A DNA stretch of 64,000 nt from Gammaproteobacteria bacterium (GCA_026710545.1 JAPOQU010000015.1:28696-92695), one strand, 5' to 3'. Shown: positions 27,545 through 35,649, counted from the first letter of the stretch. Program-made: numbers and translations. Notes: generated by a model from the sequence alone, not told the origin.

Positions 27545-27769
27545 AGCATAATCGGTGGGAAAGGTCACGATTTGAGCCCAAACCGGGTTCGTCTATACTG
27601 TGTTCCGTGAAGATGATCGCAAAAAAGGAGTTACCAGGCCGGCGGCAGAAAATGCGTCCAGATGGGAGTACGCTGGATTAGTAATTGTTGTCATTAAATC
27701 GACTGAACGCCAACCTTCTGATACGCTAAGGATTAATCACGTGCAGACAAATACCGAAGGGGGCTTAGT
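27545..27769. other. Intergenic region upstream of the SQR-like gene
   Basis: No supported gene. The 81-residue ORF starting at 27600 runs into the flavoprotein gene in another frame and is probably chance. It should contain the divergent promoters. Confidence 0.3.
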
Positions 27770-29008
27770 ATGGCAAAACATGTTGTTATTGCAGGTGGGG
27801 GCACCGCCGGCATTACGGTCGCCGCGAGCCTGGCGCGCCAGGTAAAAAACAGTGAAGTAGATATTACCGTAATCGAACCGTCCGCCGATCATTACTACCA
27901 GCCCGCCTTTACACTGGTTGGCGCGGGCACATACAGCCTGGAAGAAACCCGGAGAGATGTAAGGAAACTGATCCCGCCAAAGGTAAACTGGATGAGGGAT
28001 TCGGTAGCCGGATTTGACGCGGAAAATAACACACTCAAGGTCGGATCAGGGGCAACTGTCAGTTACGACTACCTGGTTGTATGTCCCGGTCTCGAATTAA
28101 ACTGGGAAAAAATTCAGGGAGCGGGCGAAGCATTGGGACAGAACGGCGTATCCAGCAACTACTCGCCTGCACATGCGGAATACACCTGGGAGGGGATCAA
28201 AAACCTCAAACCGGGTGCAAAGGCCTTGTTCACCCAGGCCCCCCTGCCGTTTAAATGCCCTGGCGCACCGCAGAAAATTGCCTATCTGGCGGCGGACCAT
28301 TTACAAAATAAGGGGATATTGAAAGATTGCGAATTACACTTTCTGACCCACGCCCCGGGGATGTTTTCCGTACCGCTGTTCGCTGCGGAACTGAAGGACG
28401 TGGCAGCGCGTTATGGTATCCATGTTCACTTTCAACATAACCTGGTCGCAGTGGATGGGCAACAAAAAAACGCCACGTTCGAGGTAGCGGGAGGTGACCA
28501 GAAAGGCAAATCAGTCACTATGGATTTTGACATTCTTCACATGACCCCGCCGCAATCGCCGCCGGAGGTGATAAAGACGAGCGCGCTGGCGAATGAGGGC
28601 GGGTTTGTCGACCTGAATCAAAACACCATGCAACACACCAGGTTTGCCAATGTATTTGGTCTTGGCGACGCAGGTTCCACCCCGAATTCGAAAACCGCTG
28701 CCGCAGTTCGCAAACAGGCCCCTATCGTGGTGAAAAACCTGTTGACGCTCATCAACGGCGGCGAACTGGACACAGGTTACGACGGTTATGCTTCCTGTCC
28801 CTTAACCACGGCATACGGGAAAGTGATCATGGCTGAATTTTGTTACGGGGGAAAAGTCACACCGACGTTCCCGCTGGACCCGCGCAAGGAGCGCTGGAGT
28901 TACTGGTGGATTAAAACAACCGGCCTGCCGGTATTCTACTGGAATTATATGCTGAAGGGCTATGAGTGGTTTTTAAAGCACGATACAGATTTCGTTGAAC
29001 CGGCCTAG
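27770..29008 (+). CDS. Sulfide:quinone oxidoreductase-like FAD flavoprotein
   Basis: The ATG at 27770 has GAAGGGGG upstream. The protein starts with a dinucleotide fold (KHVVIAGGGTAGITVAASLARQ) and has the SQR-style DHYYQPAFTLVGAGT, a Cys in LVVCPGLELNW, a second in PFKCPGAPQKIAYLAA, and the second FAD motif FANVFGLGDAGSTPNSKTAAAVRKQ. The C-terminal GLPVFYWNYMLKGYEWFLKHD is the amphipathic membrane anchor of this group. It probably oxidises sulfide or a related persulfide and passes electrons to quinone at the inner membrane. Confidence 0.87.
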   Translation: MAKHVVIAGGGTAGITVAASLARQVKNSEVDITVIEPSADHYYQPAFTLVGAGTYSLEETRRDVRKLIPPKVNWMRDSVAGFDAENNTLKVGSGATVSYDYLVVCPGLELNWEKIQGAGEALGQNGVSSNYSPAHAEYTWEGIKNLKPGAKALFTQAPLPFKCPGAPQKIAYLAADHLQNKGILKDCELHFLTHAPGMFSVPLFAAELKDVAARYGIHVHFQHNLVAVDGQQKNATFEVAGGDQKGKSVTMDFDILHMTPPQSPPEVIKTSALANEGGFVDLNQNTMQHTRFANVFGLGDAGSTPNSKTAAAVRKQAPIVVKNLLTLINGGELDTGYDGYASCPLTTAYGKVIMAEFCYGGKVTPTFPLDPRKERWSYWWIKTTGLPVFYWNYMLKGYEWFLKHDTDFVEPA

Positions 29009-29011
29009 GGA

Positions 29012-29040
29012 TTGACAGCAAAATCTGCTAGCAGTACAAT
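29012..29040 (+). promoter_or_regulatory. Near-consensus promoter of the fitAB operon
   Basis: TTGACA (29012-29017), a 17-bp spacer and TACAAT (29035-29040) make a strong sigma-70 promoter just after the SQR-like stop. Transcription would begin near 29047, 28 bases before the antitoxin ATG. Confidence 0.75.
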
Positions 29041-29074
29041 ACAAGCCGATTTTAACACCAACGAGGATACGGCA

Positions 29075-29332
29075 ATGAGTTCTGTTATCACCGTCCGTGA
29101 TGTCGACCCGGGCGACAAGTCCTGGCTCAAGCGCGAGGCGCGTCATCAAGGCGTGTCGATGGAAGAACTGGTGCGCCGTCTGATCCACGAGCGGCGCGAG
29201 AAATTCGAAAGTCATGCAAAACCCTCTGAGGCTTTCAGGCGCTACTTCGGGCCGGATCACGGTGTTGAGCTGCCGCTACAGGAACGTCATGGCTACCGGC
29301 CCCTCGTATTTCCTGAAGAAAACCAGCCATGA
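29075..29332 (+). CDS. fitA: FitA-type ribbon-helix-helix antitoxin
   Basis: The 85-residue product starts SSVITVRDVDPGDKSWLKREARHQGVSMEELVRRLI, the RHH fold of FitA/VapB antitoxins, with a C-terminal tail to block the toxin. I use the ATG at 29075 (GAGGA upstream) instead of the track's 29012, which lies inside the promoter. It overlaps the toxin start by four bases. It should bind its own promoter as a complex with the toxin. Confidence 0.88.
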   Translation: MSSVITVRDVDPGDKSWLKREARHQGVSMEELVRRLIHERREKFESHAKPSEAFRRYFGPDHGVELPLQERHGYRPLVFPEENQP

Positions 29333-29778
29333 CCGCGCCTGTCGCCCGGCTCCTGGATACGAATGTTGTCTCGGAGATGATGCGGCCTGAACCGGCGCCG
29401 CAAGTCGCGGAATTTCTCGACGCGGTCGCCGCAGACGGGATTGGTCTGTCCTGTGTGACTGTCTGGGAAATACTCAACGGCATCGGCAGGCTCGACCACG
29501 GGCAGCGCCGGTCGGATATTACGGAGCGATTCCAGGGTATGCTGGACGATGTCTTTGAAGATCGGGTTTTTGGCTGGACTGCTGCCGACGCACAGATTTG
29601 CGCTGACATTATGGAAACAAAGCGCCGCAAGGGAGAGCCGCTCGATAGCCATTTGCCGGATGCGATGATTGCCGGTACTGCGGTACGCCACGGACTCACC
29701 ATTGTCACACGCAACGAGCGAGAATTCCGTAATACAGGCGCCAACGCAGTCAACCCCTGGATAGAGTTACCGGACTGA
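29329..29778 (+). CDS. fitB: FitB/VapC-type PIN-domain toxin
   Basis: This is a PIN-domain ribonuclease with the acidic residues of the family: LLDTNVVSEMMRP (first Asp), SCVTVWEILNGI (Glu), LPDAMIAGTA (Asp) and the final VTRNEREF. The length of 149 residues is usual and nothing is missing, so this looks like one of the few intact toxins in the region. FitB homologues cleave RNA and slow growth when the antitoxin is lost. Confidence 0.91.
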   Translation: MTAPVARLLDTNVVSEMMRPEPAPQVAEFLDAVAADGIGLSCVTVWEILNGIGRLDHGQRRSDITERFQGMLDDVFEDRVFGWTAADAQICADIMETKRRKGEPLDSHLPDAMIAGTAVRHGLTIVTRNEREFRNTGANAVNPWIELPD

Positions 29779-29801
29779 AATAAAAACAGTGACCCTCGCC
29801 A

Positions 29802-29926
29802 GAATTCACAGAATTCATTGACAGCGAAATTAATCGCAAAGAGGTGGACTGATGAAAAATGAACAGTTCAATGAGCTGCTTTTCCGAACAGGCACATCTT
29901 CTATGCTGGCCTGCGCAGAACCATAG
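29802..29926 (+). pseudogene. Truncated HTH antitoxin (NadS-like) start plus HicB scrap
   Basis: The stretch AGAATTCACAGAATTCATTG to about 29880 repeats the sequence at 36957-37037. A frame at 29852 reads MKNEQFNELLF and stops after 24 codons. Bases 29895-29930 on the minus strand encode YGSAQASIED, the head of a HicB gene like that at 36513. Two unrelated gene heads have been joined here, so this is recombination debris. Confidence 0.7.
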
Positions 29927-30047
29927 TTGGGAAGGGGGGTGACGAACAATCAAATCCCTTGATTCCTTCCCTGCGTTTATATATATTCAGAGAACACCCG
30001 TTCAGACACGAAACGGACATCCCGTAACTGTTTAAGGAGGACATGTC

Positions 30048-30377
30048 ATGTCAAATGAATTGATCGCGATCATCGGCGTCGGCGTAACCCTGGCCGGCCT
30101 GATCCTGTACAGCCAGCATAACCTGAGAGCGGATATGCAAGTCCAGCGGGAGGAGACCAGGGCGGAATTCAAGGCCGTGCGGTCGGAGATGAAGGCCGAA
30201 TTCAGGGCCGTACGATCGGAGATAAAGGCCGAATTCAATAAGCACCTGGGAGCAATAAACAGCTTGCGTGAAGACGTGAACCGGTTGCATGGCCGGGTGG
30301 CGCGCCAGGAAGGACTGATGGAGGGGCTGCGTGAGGCGATCACCGGCACACGCGACCTGGTCGCCGGACCGGGCTAG
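30048..30377 (+). CDS. Small membrane-anchored coiled-coil protein
   Basis: AAGGAGG seven bases before the ATG is an excellent ribosome-binding site. The 109-residue product has one N-terminal membrane helix (LIAIIGVGVTLAGLILY) and then a long charged coiled coil with an internal duplication of about eleven residues (EFKAVRSEMKAEFRAVRSEIKAEF). Such proteins are common and uncharacterised; a scaffold role at the inner membrane is a guess. Confidence 0.75.
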   Translation: MSNELIAIIGVGVTLAGLILYSQHNLRADMQVQREETRAEFKAVRSEMKAEFRAVRSEIKAEFNKHLGAINSLREDVNRLHGRVARQEGLMEGLREAITGTRDLVAGPG

Positions 30378-30428
30378 CCGGAAGCCCGGAACTCCGACCC
30401 TGTCCCGGATAAATTCAAAATCGTTATT

Positions 30429-30490
30429 TTACGGCCTGTTCGATGGACCGCTTGACAAACTCATTCAGATTGAGATTTCTCTCTTTCGCT
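30429..30490 (-). pseudogene. C-terminal remnant of a HicB antitoxin gene
   Basis: Minus-strand bases encode AKERNLNLNEFVKRSIEQAVK and a stop, nearly identical to the end of the intact HicB at 36513. The rest of the gene is gone and the sequence runs into a TAAGT-TGTCCCC repeat. Confidence 0.8.
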
Positions 30491-30922
30491 AGTACTGGAT
30501 AATTAAGTACTGTGTCCCCAGAATTCCGAGAACGACAATCCAAGCAAGTAATCTAGTCAACAACGGTTTCTCCTCTTGGTAAGATACTATAATTTTAAAG
30601 TGGTAATCTATTAATTAATACACTGTTCTGGATTTGTCCATCTGGTTTATTTGCAGTTAATTCAGAATTAAGCGTTATGTCCCCGGCATTACCCCCGGAG
30701 CAGTGCCTTTATACCCTCCTGCCACGGCAATACCTGTATCGGACCGAGGGAATATTTATGCGTTGTCCGGCACAGGCAGAACAATCCAGCCGTATTATTT
30801 TCAGAAGCAAAGGCCCTGAGTCCTTTCAAATCAGACTCCCCGAATGCTTGCCGAATTGTACGGCTGTTTCCCCTTAATCTGACCAACCTTTCGTTTAGCA
30901 ATTTACAGCAATGGATTGCCCC
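30491..30922. repeat. Dispersed REP-like half sites and 125-bp block, copy 1
   Basis: The motif TTAAG-TGTGTCCCC-GAATT appears at about 30503 and 30670, and the second is followed by a block (to about 30782) that recurs at 35987-36113 with about 90% identity. The block's minus frame encodes HKYSLGPIQVLPWQEGIKALL, which I do not recognise. No full gene is supported in this 430-base stretch. Confidence 0.6.
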
Positions 30923-30951
30923 TTGAAAAAAATCTTACTGCCTACTATAGT
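30923..30951 (+). promoter_or_regulatory. Predicted promoter of the orphan HigA-like antitoxin
   Basis: TTGAAA (30923-30928), a 17-bp spacer and TATAGT (30946-30951) lie 25 bases upstream of the antitoxin ATG. Confidence 0.5.
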
Positions 30952-30975
30952 TTGCATTACTATTATACAGAAGCA

Positions 30976-31278
30976 ATGACAGACTTAAGAACGCTCGATA
31001 ACCTGGAAGAAGACTACTTTCGCCGGCATCCTCAAGAGGTGGATGCTTACCTGTCTGAGATCTTCGATGAATATGCACGTGACGGCAACTCTGCTTCGTT
31101 GCTTGCCTCCCTGCGCGTCATAGCCAAGGTAAAAGGAATTTCAGCGCTTGCCATAGAGACGGGCATGTCCAGGCAGGGATTACAGAAAGCGCTTTCAAGC
31201 AGGGGAAACCCGAGGCTGGATAACATCAATGCGATCATCCGCGCCCTGGGTTATCGTCTGACGCCGGTGAGAATATAA
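30976..31278 (+). CDS. Orphan HTH antidote protein (HigA/COG3636 type)
   Basis: From the ATG at 30976 the 100-residue product reads as an addiction-module antidote: DYFRRHPQEVDAYLSEIFDEYARDG, then an HTH with the signature GMSRQGLQKALSSRGNPRLDNINAIIRALGYRL. Its usual RelE-like partner lies just upstream in other genomes, but here only repeat debris precedes it, so it is an orphan. The track's earlier start at 30916 has no support. Confidence 0.82.
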   Translation: MTDLRTLDNLEEDYFRRHPQEVDAYLSEIFDEYARDGNSASLLASLRVIAKVKGISALAIETGMSRQGLQKALSSRGNPRLDNINAIIRALGYRLTPVRI

Positions 31279-31301
31279 ATTTTTCGGGGTCGAAATTTTT
31301 C

Positions 31302-31375
31302 GGGGTCGGGTCGCACAATGCTCATCATTGCGCTGAAGGGACGTGTCACGGGTGCTCAATGTGCGACCTGACCCC
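31302..31375. mobile_element. MITE/REP-like inverted-repeat element
   Basis: GGGGTCGGGTCGCACAATG (31302-31320) and CAATGTGCGACCTGACCCC (31357-31375) are near-perfect inverted arms around 36 bases. One arm alone recurs at 36136-36154. Its form suggests a non-autonomous element mobilised by a REP-associated transposase encoded elsewhere. Confidence 0.65.
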
Positions 31376-31383
31376 GTTTGCGC

Positions 31384-31541
31384 GGAAATTTCCATAGCCC
31401 GTTTCCGAAAAACCTCATAACGCACCCCGGCTTTCCGGCAGGCGATCCTGATCCGGTACTCAAACCGGCCTTCCCGGCCATCCGTGTCATAAATCACCAC
31501 CGCCGGCCGCTTGCCGGTCACGTGACTGAAAAACAGCGCCG
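31384..31541 (-). pseudogene. 3' fragment of a YHYH-type secreted protein gene
   Basis: This fragment is about 95% identical to 34107-34265, the last third of the intact gene at 34104-34682 (GKRPAVVIYDTDGREGRFEYRIR). It lacks the signal peptide and the HCH region and runs into the MITE arm. Confidence 0.85.
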
Positions 31542-31726
31542 GATGAATTTACTTTGAAGTGCGGAGTCGTCGAAATGCCCCCGGAATACCGTCCCTGGAA
31601 CTCCAAATTTAATATAGCGTTATACGAGAATTTGTATAAAATAGCCTGATGAAACACAATGTCTGCAGGAAGCGCGCCGGCGGACATTCGGTATTTTCCG
31701 TCAATAATGATTCCAGGGGTGTGATG

Positions 31727-32026
31727 ATGGGCAAGAAAGGCGAGCACATTACAGAATCCTCCGGCAATGTCTTTGCTGATTTAGGGTTTGACCGGCATGA
31801 GGCTGAAAACCTGCTGGTACGCGCCAGGCTCATGGCAGCGATAAAAGCCTATATCGAATCTGAAGGAATCACGCAACGCGAGGCGGCCGAACGCTTCAAC
31901 GTGGCCCAACCCCGAATCAGCGAAATTTACCAGGGTAAAATAGAGTTATTTTCTGCCGACAAGTTGATCAACATGTTGGCCAGGGTAGGGCGGCATGTAG
32001 AAATATCCATAAATGAAGCTGCCTGA
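31727..32026 (+). CDS. Orphan XRE-type antitoxin (HTH_37), copy A
   Basis: The core ITESSGNVFADLGFDRHEAENLLVRARLMAAIKAY followed by GITQREAAERFNVAQPRISEIYQGK is the helix-turn-helix of the HTH_37 antitoxin family. I choose ATG 31727, seven bases after AGGGG. In other genomes a RelE/Gp49-like toxin precedes such genes; none is here. Copy B at 36193 is about 90% identical and a third C-terminal scrap lies at 37670, so the gene has been duplicated locally. Confidence 0.85.
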   Translation: MGKKGEHITESSGNVFADLGFDRHEAENLLVRARLMAAIKAYIESEGITQREAAERFNVAQPRISEIYQGKIELFSADKLINMLARVGRHVEISINEAA

Positions 32027-32125
32027 TCCAGGCAAGCTCTGGATGGCAGGATAGGGCCGGCCCTGTCGGAAGCCGGACTGGTCCGCCCCGGTCCTGCCGA
32101 TTAAAATGCGTCCGGGATATACACC

Positions 32126-32476
32126 ATGAAAAAGACCTACAACGGCTCATGTCATTGCGGCAAGGTACGGTTCGAAGCAGATATGAACCTCGACCATGTC
32201 AGAGTCTGCGACTGCACGGTCTGCAAAAAACGCGGCGCACTAAACCACCGGGTTGAAGAAACGGACATTCAGATACTCACACCCCTGGATGAATTAATCC
32301 AATATAAATGGCACACGATGAGAGCGACCGATTACATCTGCCCCGTATGTGGTATTTTGCCGTTCCGCCACCCACGTGATAAACCTGAATTATGGACAGT
32401 GAATGTCCGGTGCCTGGAAGGAGTTGACCTGGATTCAATACCTGTCAAGCAGGTATATGGGAGTACTCTGGACTAA
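32126..32476 (+). CDS. GFA/CENP-V-family zinc protein
   Basis: The fold of the glutathione-dependent formaldehyde-activating family is shown by GSCHCGKVRFEA, the second Cys cluster CDCTVCKKRG, and ICPVCGILPFRHP. These Cys residues bind two zinc ions. The 116-residue length is normal. Family members are mostly uncharacterised. Its stop abuts an 80-bp repeat (32474-32560) also found at 37635. Confidence 0.88.
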   Translation: MKKTYNGSCHCGKVRFEADMNLDHVRVCDCTVCKKRGALNHRVEETDIQILTPLDELIQYKWHTMRATDYICPVCGILPFRHPRDKPELWTVNVRCLEGVDLDSIPVKQVYGSTLD

Positions 32477-32590
32477 AGAAACTTGATGATTAATCCAGGG
32501 AATAAGCCCATATCTTCAAATTCAGCATCGATGCGCTGGTGAATATGCCGGCCACCAGGATGTTAACCAAAAAATTACTTCTTTGCGTAG

Positions 32591-32761
32591 TTACCGAGTC
32601 AACATATCAACAGAGACGTAATCGCGCAACAGGGCTTTTGCCACGTTAATTTCATTATCCAATAAACACTCAGCCGCTTGTGTCAGCAAGCCGATACGAA
32701 ATTCCGGATCGGTTAACACGCGTTCTTGAATCGTTACTTTAAAATCTCAAGTGAGCGCCAT
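32591..32761 (-). pseudogene. Antitoxin-like regulator gene inactivated by a nonsense codon
   Basis: The minus frame reads MALT, TGA, then DFKVTIQERVLTDPEFRIGLLTQAAECLL and AKALLRDYVSVDM. Changing the TGA to CGA would restore the usual MALTRDFK start of a known HTH antidote family. The frame ends early where the DNA-binding part should begin, so it is both stopped and truncated. Confidence 0.75.
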
Positions 32762-32804
32762 AATCAGTTACTCCTTACAAAGAGCGTCTTTAGCTTGCCA
32801 GATG

Positions 32805-32847
32805 TTGATAATTAGTGTAAACAGAGAATAATTGTATTATTCTCTGT
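32805..32847 (+). promoter_or_regulatory. Promoter and perfect-palindrome operator of phd-parE
   Basis: ACAGAGAATAAT-TGT-ATTATTCTCTGT (32821-32847) is a perfect inverted repeat with a 3-base centre, 15 bases before the antitoxin ATG. TTGATA at 32805 and AATAAT at 32827 (16-bp spacing) put the -10 inside the palindrome, as expected for autoregulation by the antitoxin. Confidence 0.75.
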
Positions 32848-32862
32848 CGAGGAGGCGCGAAA

Positions 32863-33138
32863 ATGTTTCAAAGCTCGGATATACATACGGTGACTGATTT
32901 CAGCCGCAAGCCGGCGGAACATATTAAACGGCTGACTGAAAACAAACGCCCGGAGCTTCTGACAGTCAATGGCAAGGCTGCCGTGGTTGTCCAGGATGCT
33001 GAAACCTATGAAAAAATGGCGGCATTGGCAGAATATGCGGAAAGTGTACAAAGTATCAGGCAGGCCATAGCAGAGCAAGGACGGCCGCTGGACGAATTCA
33101 CGGCAGAGTTCGAAGCCAAGCATAGTATAAGTCGTTGA
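32863..33138 (+). CDS. Phd/YefM-type antitoxin
   Basis: The 91-residue protein starts with the Phd/YefM head (HTVTDFSRKPAEHIKRLTENKRPELLTVNGKAAVVVQDAETYEKM) and ends in a charged tail that would wrap the toxin. GGAGG precedes the ATG. Its end overlaps the ParE start by four bases, so the pair is translationally coupled. The palindrome upstream is its probable operator. Confidence 0.91.
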   Translation: MFQSSDIHTVTDFSRKPAEHIKRLTENKRPELLTVNGKAAVVVQDAETYEKMAALAEYAESVQSIRQAIAEQGRPLDEFTAEFEAKHSISR

Positions 33139-33431
33139 AAAAATATCGCATTGAGATCAAGCCGACTGCAGAAAATGACCTGATTCGCCGATACCAGCAA
33201 ATAGCTGAAGACTCGCCACAGAATGCGGTGAATTGGTATCTGCGAATTATTGACGCCATTGAGAAGCTGGATATATTAGCGGAGCGATGTCCCATCGCGC
33301 CGGAAGATGCAGATATTCAAAAAGGAATACGCCATTTAGTGATTGGTGATTACCGGGCGTTGTATCTTATCAACAATGATGCGGTCGAAGTCCTGCATGT
33401 GCGCCATGGGCGAATGGACAGGAAACTATGA
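33135..33431 (+). CDS. RelE/ParE-superfamily toxin
   Basis: The 98-residue protein has the complete ParE layout: YRIEIKPTAENDLIRRYQQIAED, then CPIAPEDADIQKGIRHLVIGDYRALYLINNDAVEVLHVRHGRMD. It starts at a TTG overlapping the antitoxin stop. It may poison gyrase or cleave mRNA; the ParE-like end favours the former. With FitB it is one of two intact toxins in this graveyard. Confidence 0.89.
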   Translation: MKKYRIEIKPTAENDLIRRYQQIAEDSPQNAVNWYLRIIDAIEKLDILAERCPIAPEDADIQKGIRHLVIGDYRALYLINNDAVEVLHVRHGRMDRKL

Positions 33432-33648
33432 GTAAGCCTGAGAAGCCGGCAATTTATAACTGAGAGCAGGATATCAGGATAGGGCGCCATGACCGATGCT
33501 CTGTTTTCTTTAATGGCACTTATCTCAGCAGTTCGATACCGGATGCGTTTGCCCTTGGTTACCCCAATCCATCCACGGGAACTGCAGCGAACCTGTGTAA
33601 CAACAGGTTACGATCCAGACAGCCATTTCCGTGGCGCCACGAAAATGG
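33432..33648. other. Non-coding stretch after parE
   Basis: I see no supported gene. The 90-residue plus-strand ORF at 33489 has no ribosome-binding site and no recognisable sequence. Confidence 0.3.
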
Positions 33649-33786
33649 TCAGGCCAGGCGGTAACCATTTTTTTCCGCTATGTGCGCGGCGGACTTTTCC
33701 CGATCGTAGAATATGTTGCCTGCAAGCGGCAACACAAGCCCTGACAGGGCACTCCCGATAAACGGGGCAGAGTTGGAAGTCAACAT
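33649..33786 (-). CDS. Possible 45-residue protein or gene remnant
   Basis: A minus-strand frame reads MLTSNSAPFIGSALSGLVLP and continues NIFYDREKSAAHIAEKNGYRLA. The second half looks protein-like, but there is no ribosome-binding site. It may be the tail of a lost gene. It is below the track's length cut-off. Confidence 0.25.
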   Translation of the reverse strand: MLTSNSAPFIGSALSGLVLPLAGNIFYDREKSAAHIAEKNGYRLA

Positions 33787-33843
33787 ACAGACCAAACTCC
33801 ATGTGCTACGGCTCCTCAGGAAAAAGACTACTGAATTGATGTC

Positions 33844-34014
33844 CTACGACCGTCCCTCAGGAGCAGCAGGTTTACGCTGTTTGAAAAACTGTGCCATTTT
33901 ATTCACCGCGGCGCGACCTCTTTTACTTTTCAGCAATTCATCCGCCTTGACATACACCGTTCCCGAGTTTGTAACATAAACTTTGGGCCGTTCCCTCTGT
34001 GCACTATCTGACAT
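33844..34014 (-). CDS. Small 56-residue protein of unknown family
   Basis: GGAGGAG five bases before the ATG is near-perfect. The product (MSDSAQRERPKVYVTNSGTV ... RGRAAVNKMAQFFKQRKPA) is basic and lacks membrane segments. A copy at 37824-37995 carries an ACG start and an in-frame stop, so this one is the survivor of a duplication. No partner gene is adjacent. Confidence 0.7.
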   Translation of the reverse strand: MSDSAQRERPKVYVTNSGTVYVKADELLKSKRGRAAVNKMAQFFKQRKPAAPEGRS

Positions 34015-34103
34015 AATCTCCTCCGTTAAAAACCATATTTTTTGTAAACGCTAAATCATTTTTTGTGATCTTTCAATGGAACTCATAACCGCCATCCACT
34101 TAA

Positions 34104-34682
34104 TTATGTAGAAATTTCCACAGCCCGCTTCCGAAAAACCTCATAACGCACCCCGGCCTTCCGGCAGGCGATCCTGATCCGGTACTCAAACCGGCCTTCC
34201 CGGCCATCCGTGTCATAAATCACCACCGCCGGTCTCTTGCCGGTCACGTGACTGAAAAACAGCGCCTGCTGTACGCTGTGCAGGCTGCTACGCTGATCCA
34301 GGCCACCCTCGTAAACCATCGTGCCGGTCTCACAATCCACGTCCACGTAACTGCGGCCACCGGCAGACGCGTACCCATGACGGGTTTCCGTCTCCCCGTT
34401 GACCAGGGTACAAAACCAGCGATTGTAATCATCCTCTGATGCAGTCGTGCGTGGCGCTGAACGGGCGGTTTCTTTCATCGGCGCCAATGGGTTGCCCGGT
34501 GCAGGATGGCCGGACCGTGTACCATCGTGGCAATGCCACGGCAGTTTACCAGCGTGACAGCCCTCAGAGTCCGTGCGTCCGGGATGTCCCTGGATTGACA
34601 GCGCCATCAACGACAACATGCTGAGACCCAACAGCTTCACCAGCAACCTTTTGATGCGAGTTGATACCATCACAAGGGCCAT
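34104..34682 (-). CDS. Secreted protein with YHYH-like HCH motif
   Basis: The N terminus has a hydrophobic signal segment (VKLLGLSMLSLMALSIQG) followed by HPGRTDSEGCHAGKLPWHCHDG, the YHYH/excalibur-like motif that may bind metal. The C-terminal half (GKRPAVVIYDTDGREGRFEYRIRIACRKAG) is unrecognised. A truncated copy of the C-terminal part lies at 31384. The start is uncertain between 34682 and 34670. It probably works in the periplasm. Confidence 0.72.
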   Translation of the reverse strand: MALVMVSTRIKRLLVKLLGLSMLSLMALSIQGHPGRTDSEGCHAGKLPWHCHDGTRSGHPAPGNPLAPMKETARSAPRTTASEDDYNRWFCTLVNGETETRHGYASAGGRSYVDVDCETGTMVYEGGLDQRSSLHSVQQALFFSHVTGKRPAVVIYDTDGREGRFEYRIRIACRKAGVRYEVFRKRAVEIST

Positions 34683-34984
34683 TTCGGCAGGATATCGCAG
34701 TGTCAGGAATCACATTTCATGCTTGAAAATATAACTGGCAATATACCATGAAATGGTAGTAATATCAAATACATAAAAGTATTTTCTAAGTCGTTTACAG
34801 GGTTGTGGCTGAGGGTATGATTTGACCTCTTTCCGTAAAATCGAACTAATCAATACCAAGGGTTTATTGGCAAAATCACGTAGCTAGGAGGAAGGTTCAA
34901 TATTGATGTGTAAACCCGGATCATCTACCCTGTACATACGTCTGAACGGTTTCTGACCCTTTCTGAGAGTATTGAGGTATTAAC
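34683..34984. other. Intergenic region
   Basis: AT-rich, with no supported gene. It has an inverted repeat ATTTCATG / CATGAAAT around 34715-34755, possibly an operator or hairpin. Confidence 0.3.
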
Positions 34985-35167
34985 ATGAATTTCACGGCAG
35001 TTGTCGAGCAATGCAAGGAAACGGGGCTGTATGTAGGCTATGTGCCAGGCTTTACGGGCGCCCATTCCCAGGGAAAAACCCTGGATGAGCTGAATAAAAA
35101 CATGCAGGAAGTCATTGCCATGTTGCTGGAAGATGGCATGCCTGAACAAGCACGATTGCCGAAATGA
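34985..35167 (+). CDS. Short HicB-type antitoxin, orphan
   Basis: The 60-residue protein MNFTAVVEQCKETGLYVGYV, then GAHSQGKTLDELNKNMQEVIAMLLEDG, is the HicB partial RNase H-like fold. A HicA toxin gene should be adjacent and is absent on both sides. It ends slightly before the usual HicB tail, so it may have lost its last strand. Confidence 0.8.
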   Translation: MNFTAVVEQCKETGLYVGYVPGFTGAHSQGKTLDELNKNMQEVIAMLLEDGMPEQARLPK

Positions 35168-35245
35168 AGGCAAGGGAGAGTCTATAGGCCTGCAACAGCC
35201 GCGAACCAGGATTGAAACAGATGGAACTGATATACTGGAGAGGCC

Positions 35246-35353
35246 ATGAACAGAGATGAAATACTGGGTCTGCTCCAGGAGCATAAAGCTACCCTCGCGC
35301 AACGCTTCGGGGTCAGCACACTGACCTTTCACAATCGGACACAGAGCCGGTAA
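35246..35353 (+). pseudogene. Truncated MntA-like nucleotidyltransferase antitoxin
   Basis: With GGAG upstream, this 35-codon frame reads MNRDEILGLLQEHKATLAQRFGVSTLTF, the head of the minimal nucleotidyltransferase family, and breaks off where the catalytic GS-D motif should begin. It is joined to a toxin fragment in another frame. The usual HEPN partner is missing. Confidence 0.72.
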
Positions 35354-35649
35354 GTGATTGGATTAAAGCGCTGGATGCGAAAGATCAAAAGTTAATCGGA
35401 CAGGATATTGCAACACTCGAATTCTGCTGGCCGGTGGCCCAGCCAAAATGCAAACCCGTTAAGGGTAGAAAAGGGCTTTGGGAAATCCGTTCGAACATTT
35501 CGAGTAAACGTATTGCACGAATTCTTTTCTGCATCCATGACAGTGAGATGGTATTGCTGCATGGATTCGTGAAAAAGAGTCAGAAGACGCTGGAAAAAGA
35601 CTTGAATCTTGCAATGTCGCGTATGAAAGAAGTAAAGAAAAATGACTGA
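35329..35649 (+). pseudogene. N-terminally truncated RelE/HigB-like toxin
   Basis: In frame with the track ORF at 35434, the sequence from about 35338 reads TEPVSDWIKALDAKDQKLIGQDIATLEFCWP, then GLWEIRSNISSKRIARILFC and HGFVKKSQKT. This is a Gp49/RelE-like toxin missing about its first dozen residues. It is fused to the MntA head at its 5' side. Its C-terminal end still overlaps its HTH antitoxin. A short form could start at GTG 35434 but would lack the first helices. Confidence 0.72.

Noticed and set aside
27600-27845. 81-residue ORF upstream of the SQR-like gene
   Set aside because: It overlaps the flavoprotein start in another frame and has no supporting signals.
33489-33761. 90-residue ORF after parE
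   Set aside because: No ribosome-binding site, no recognisable sequence, and flanked by debris.
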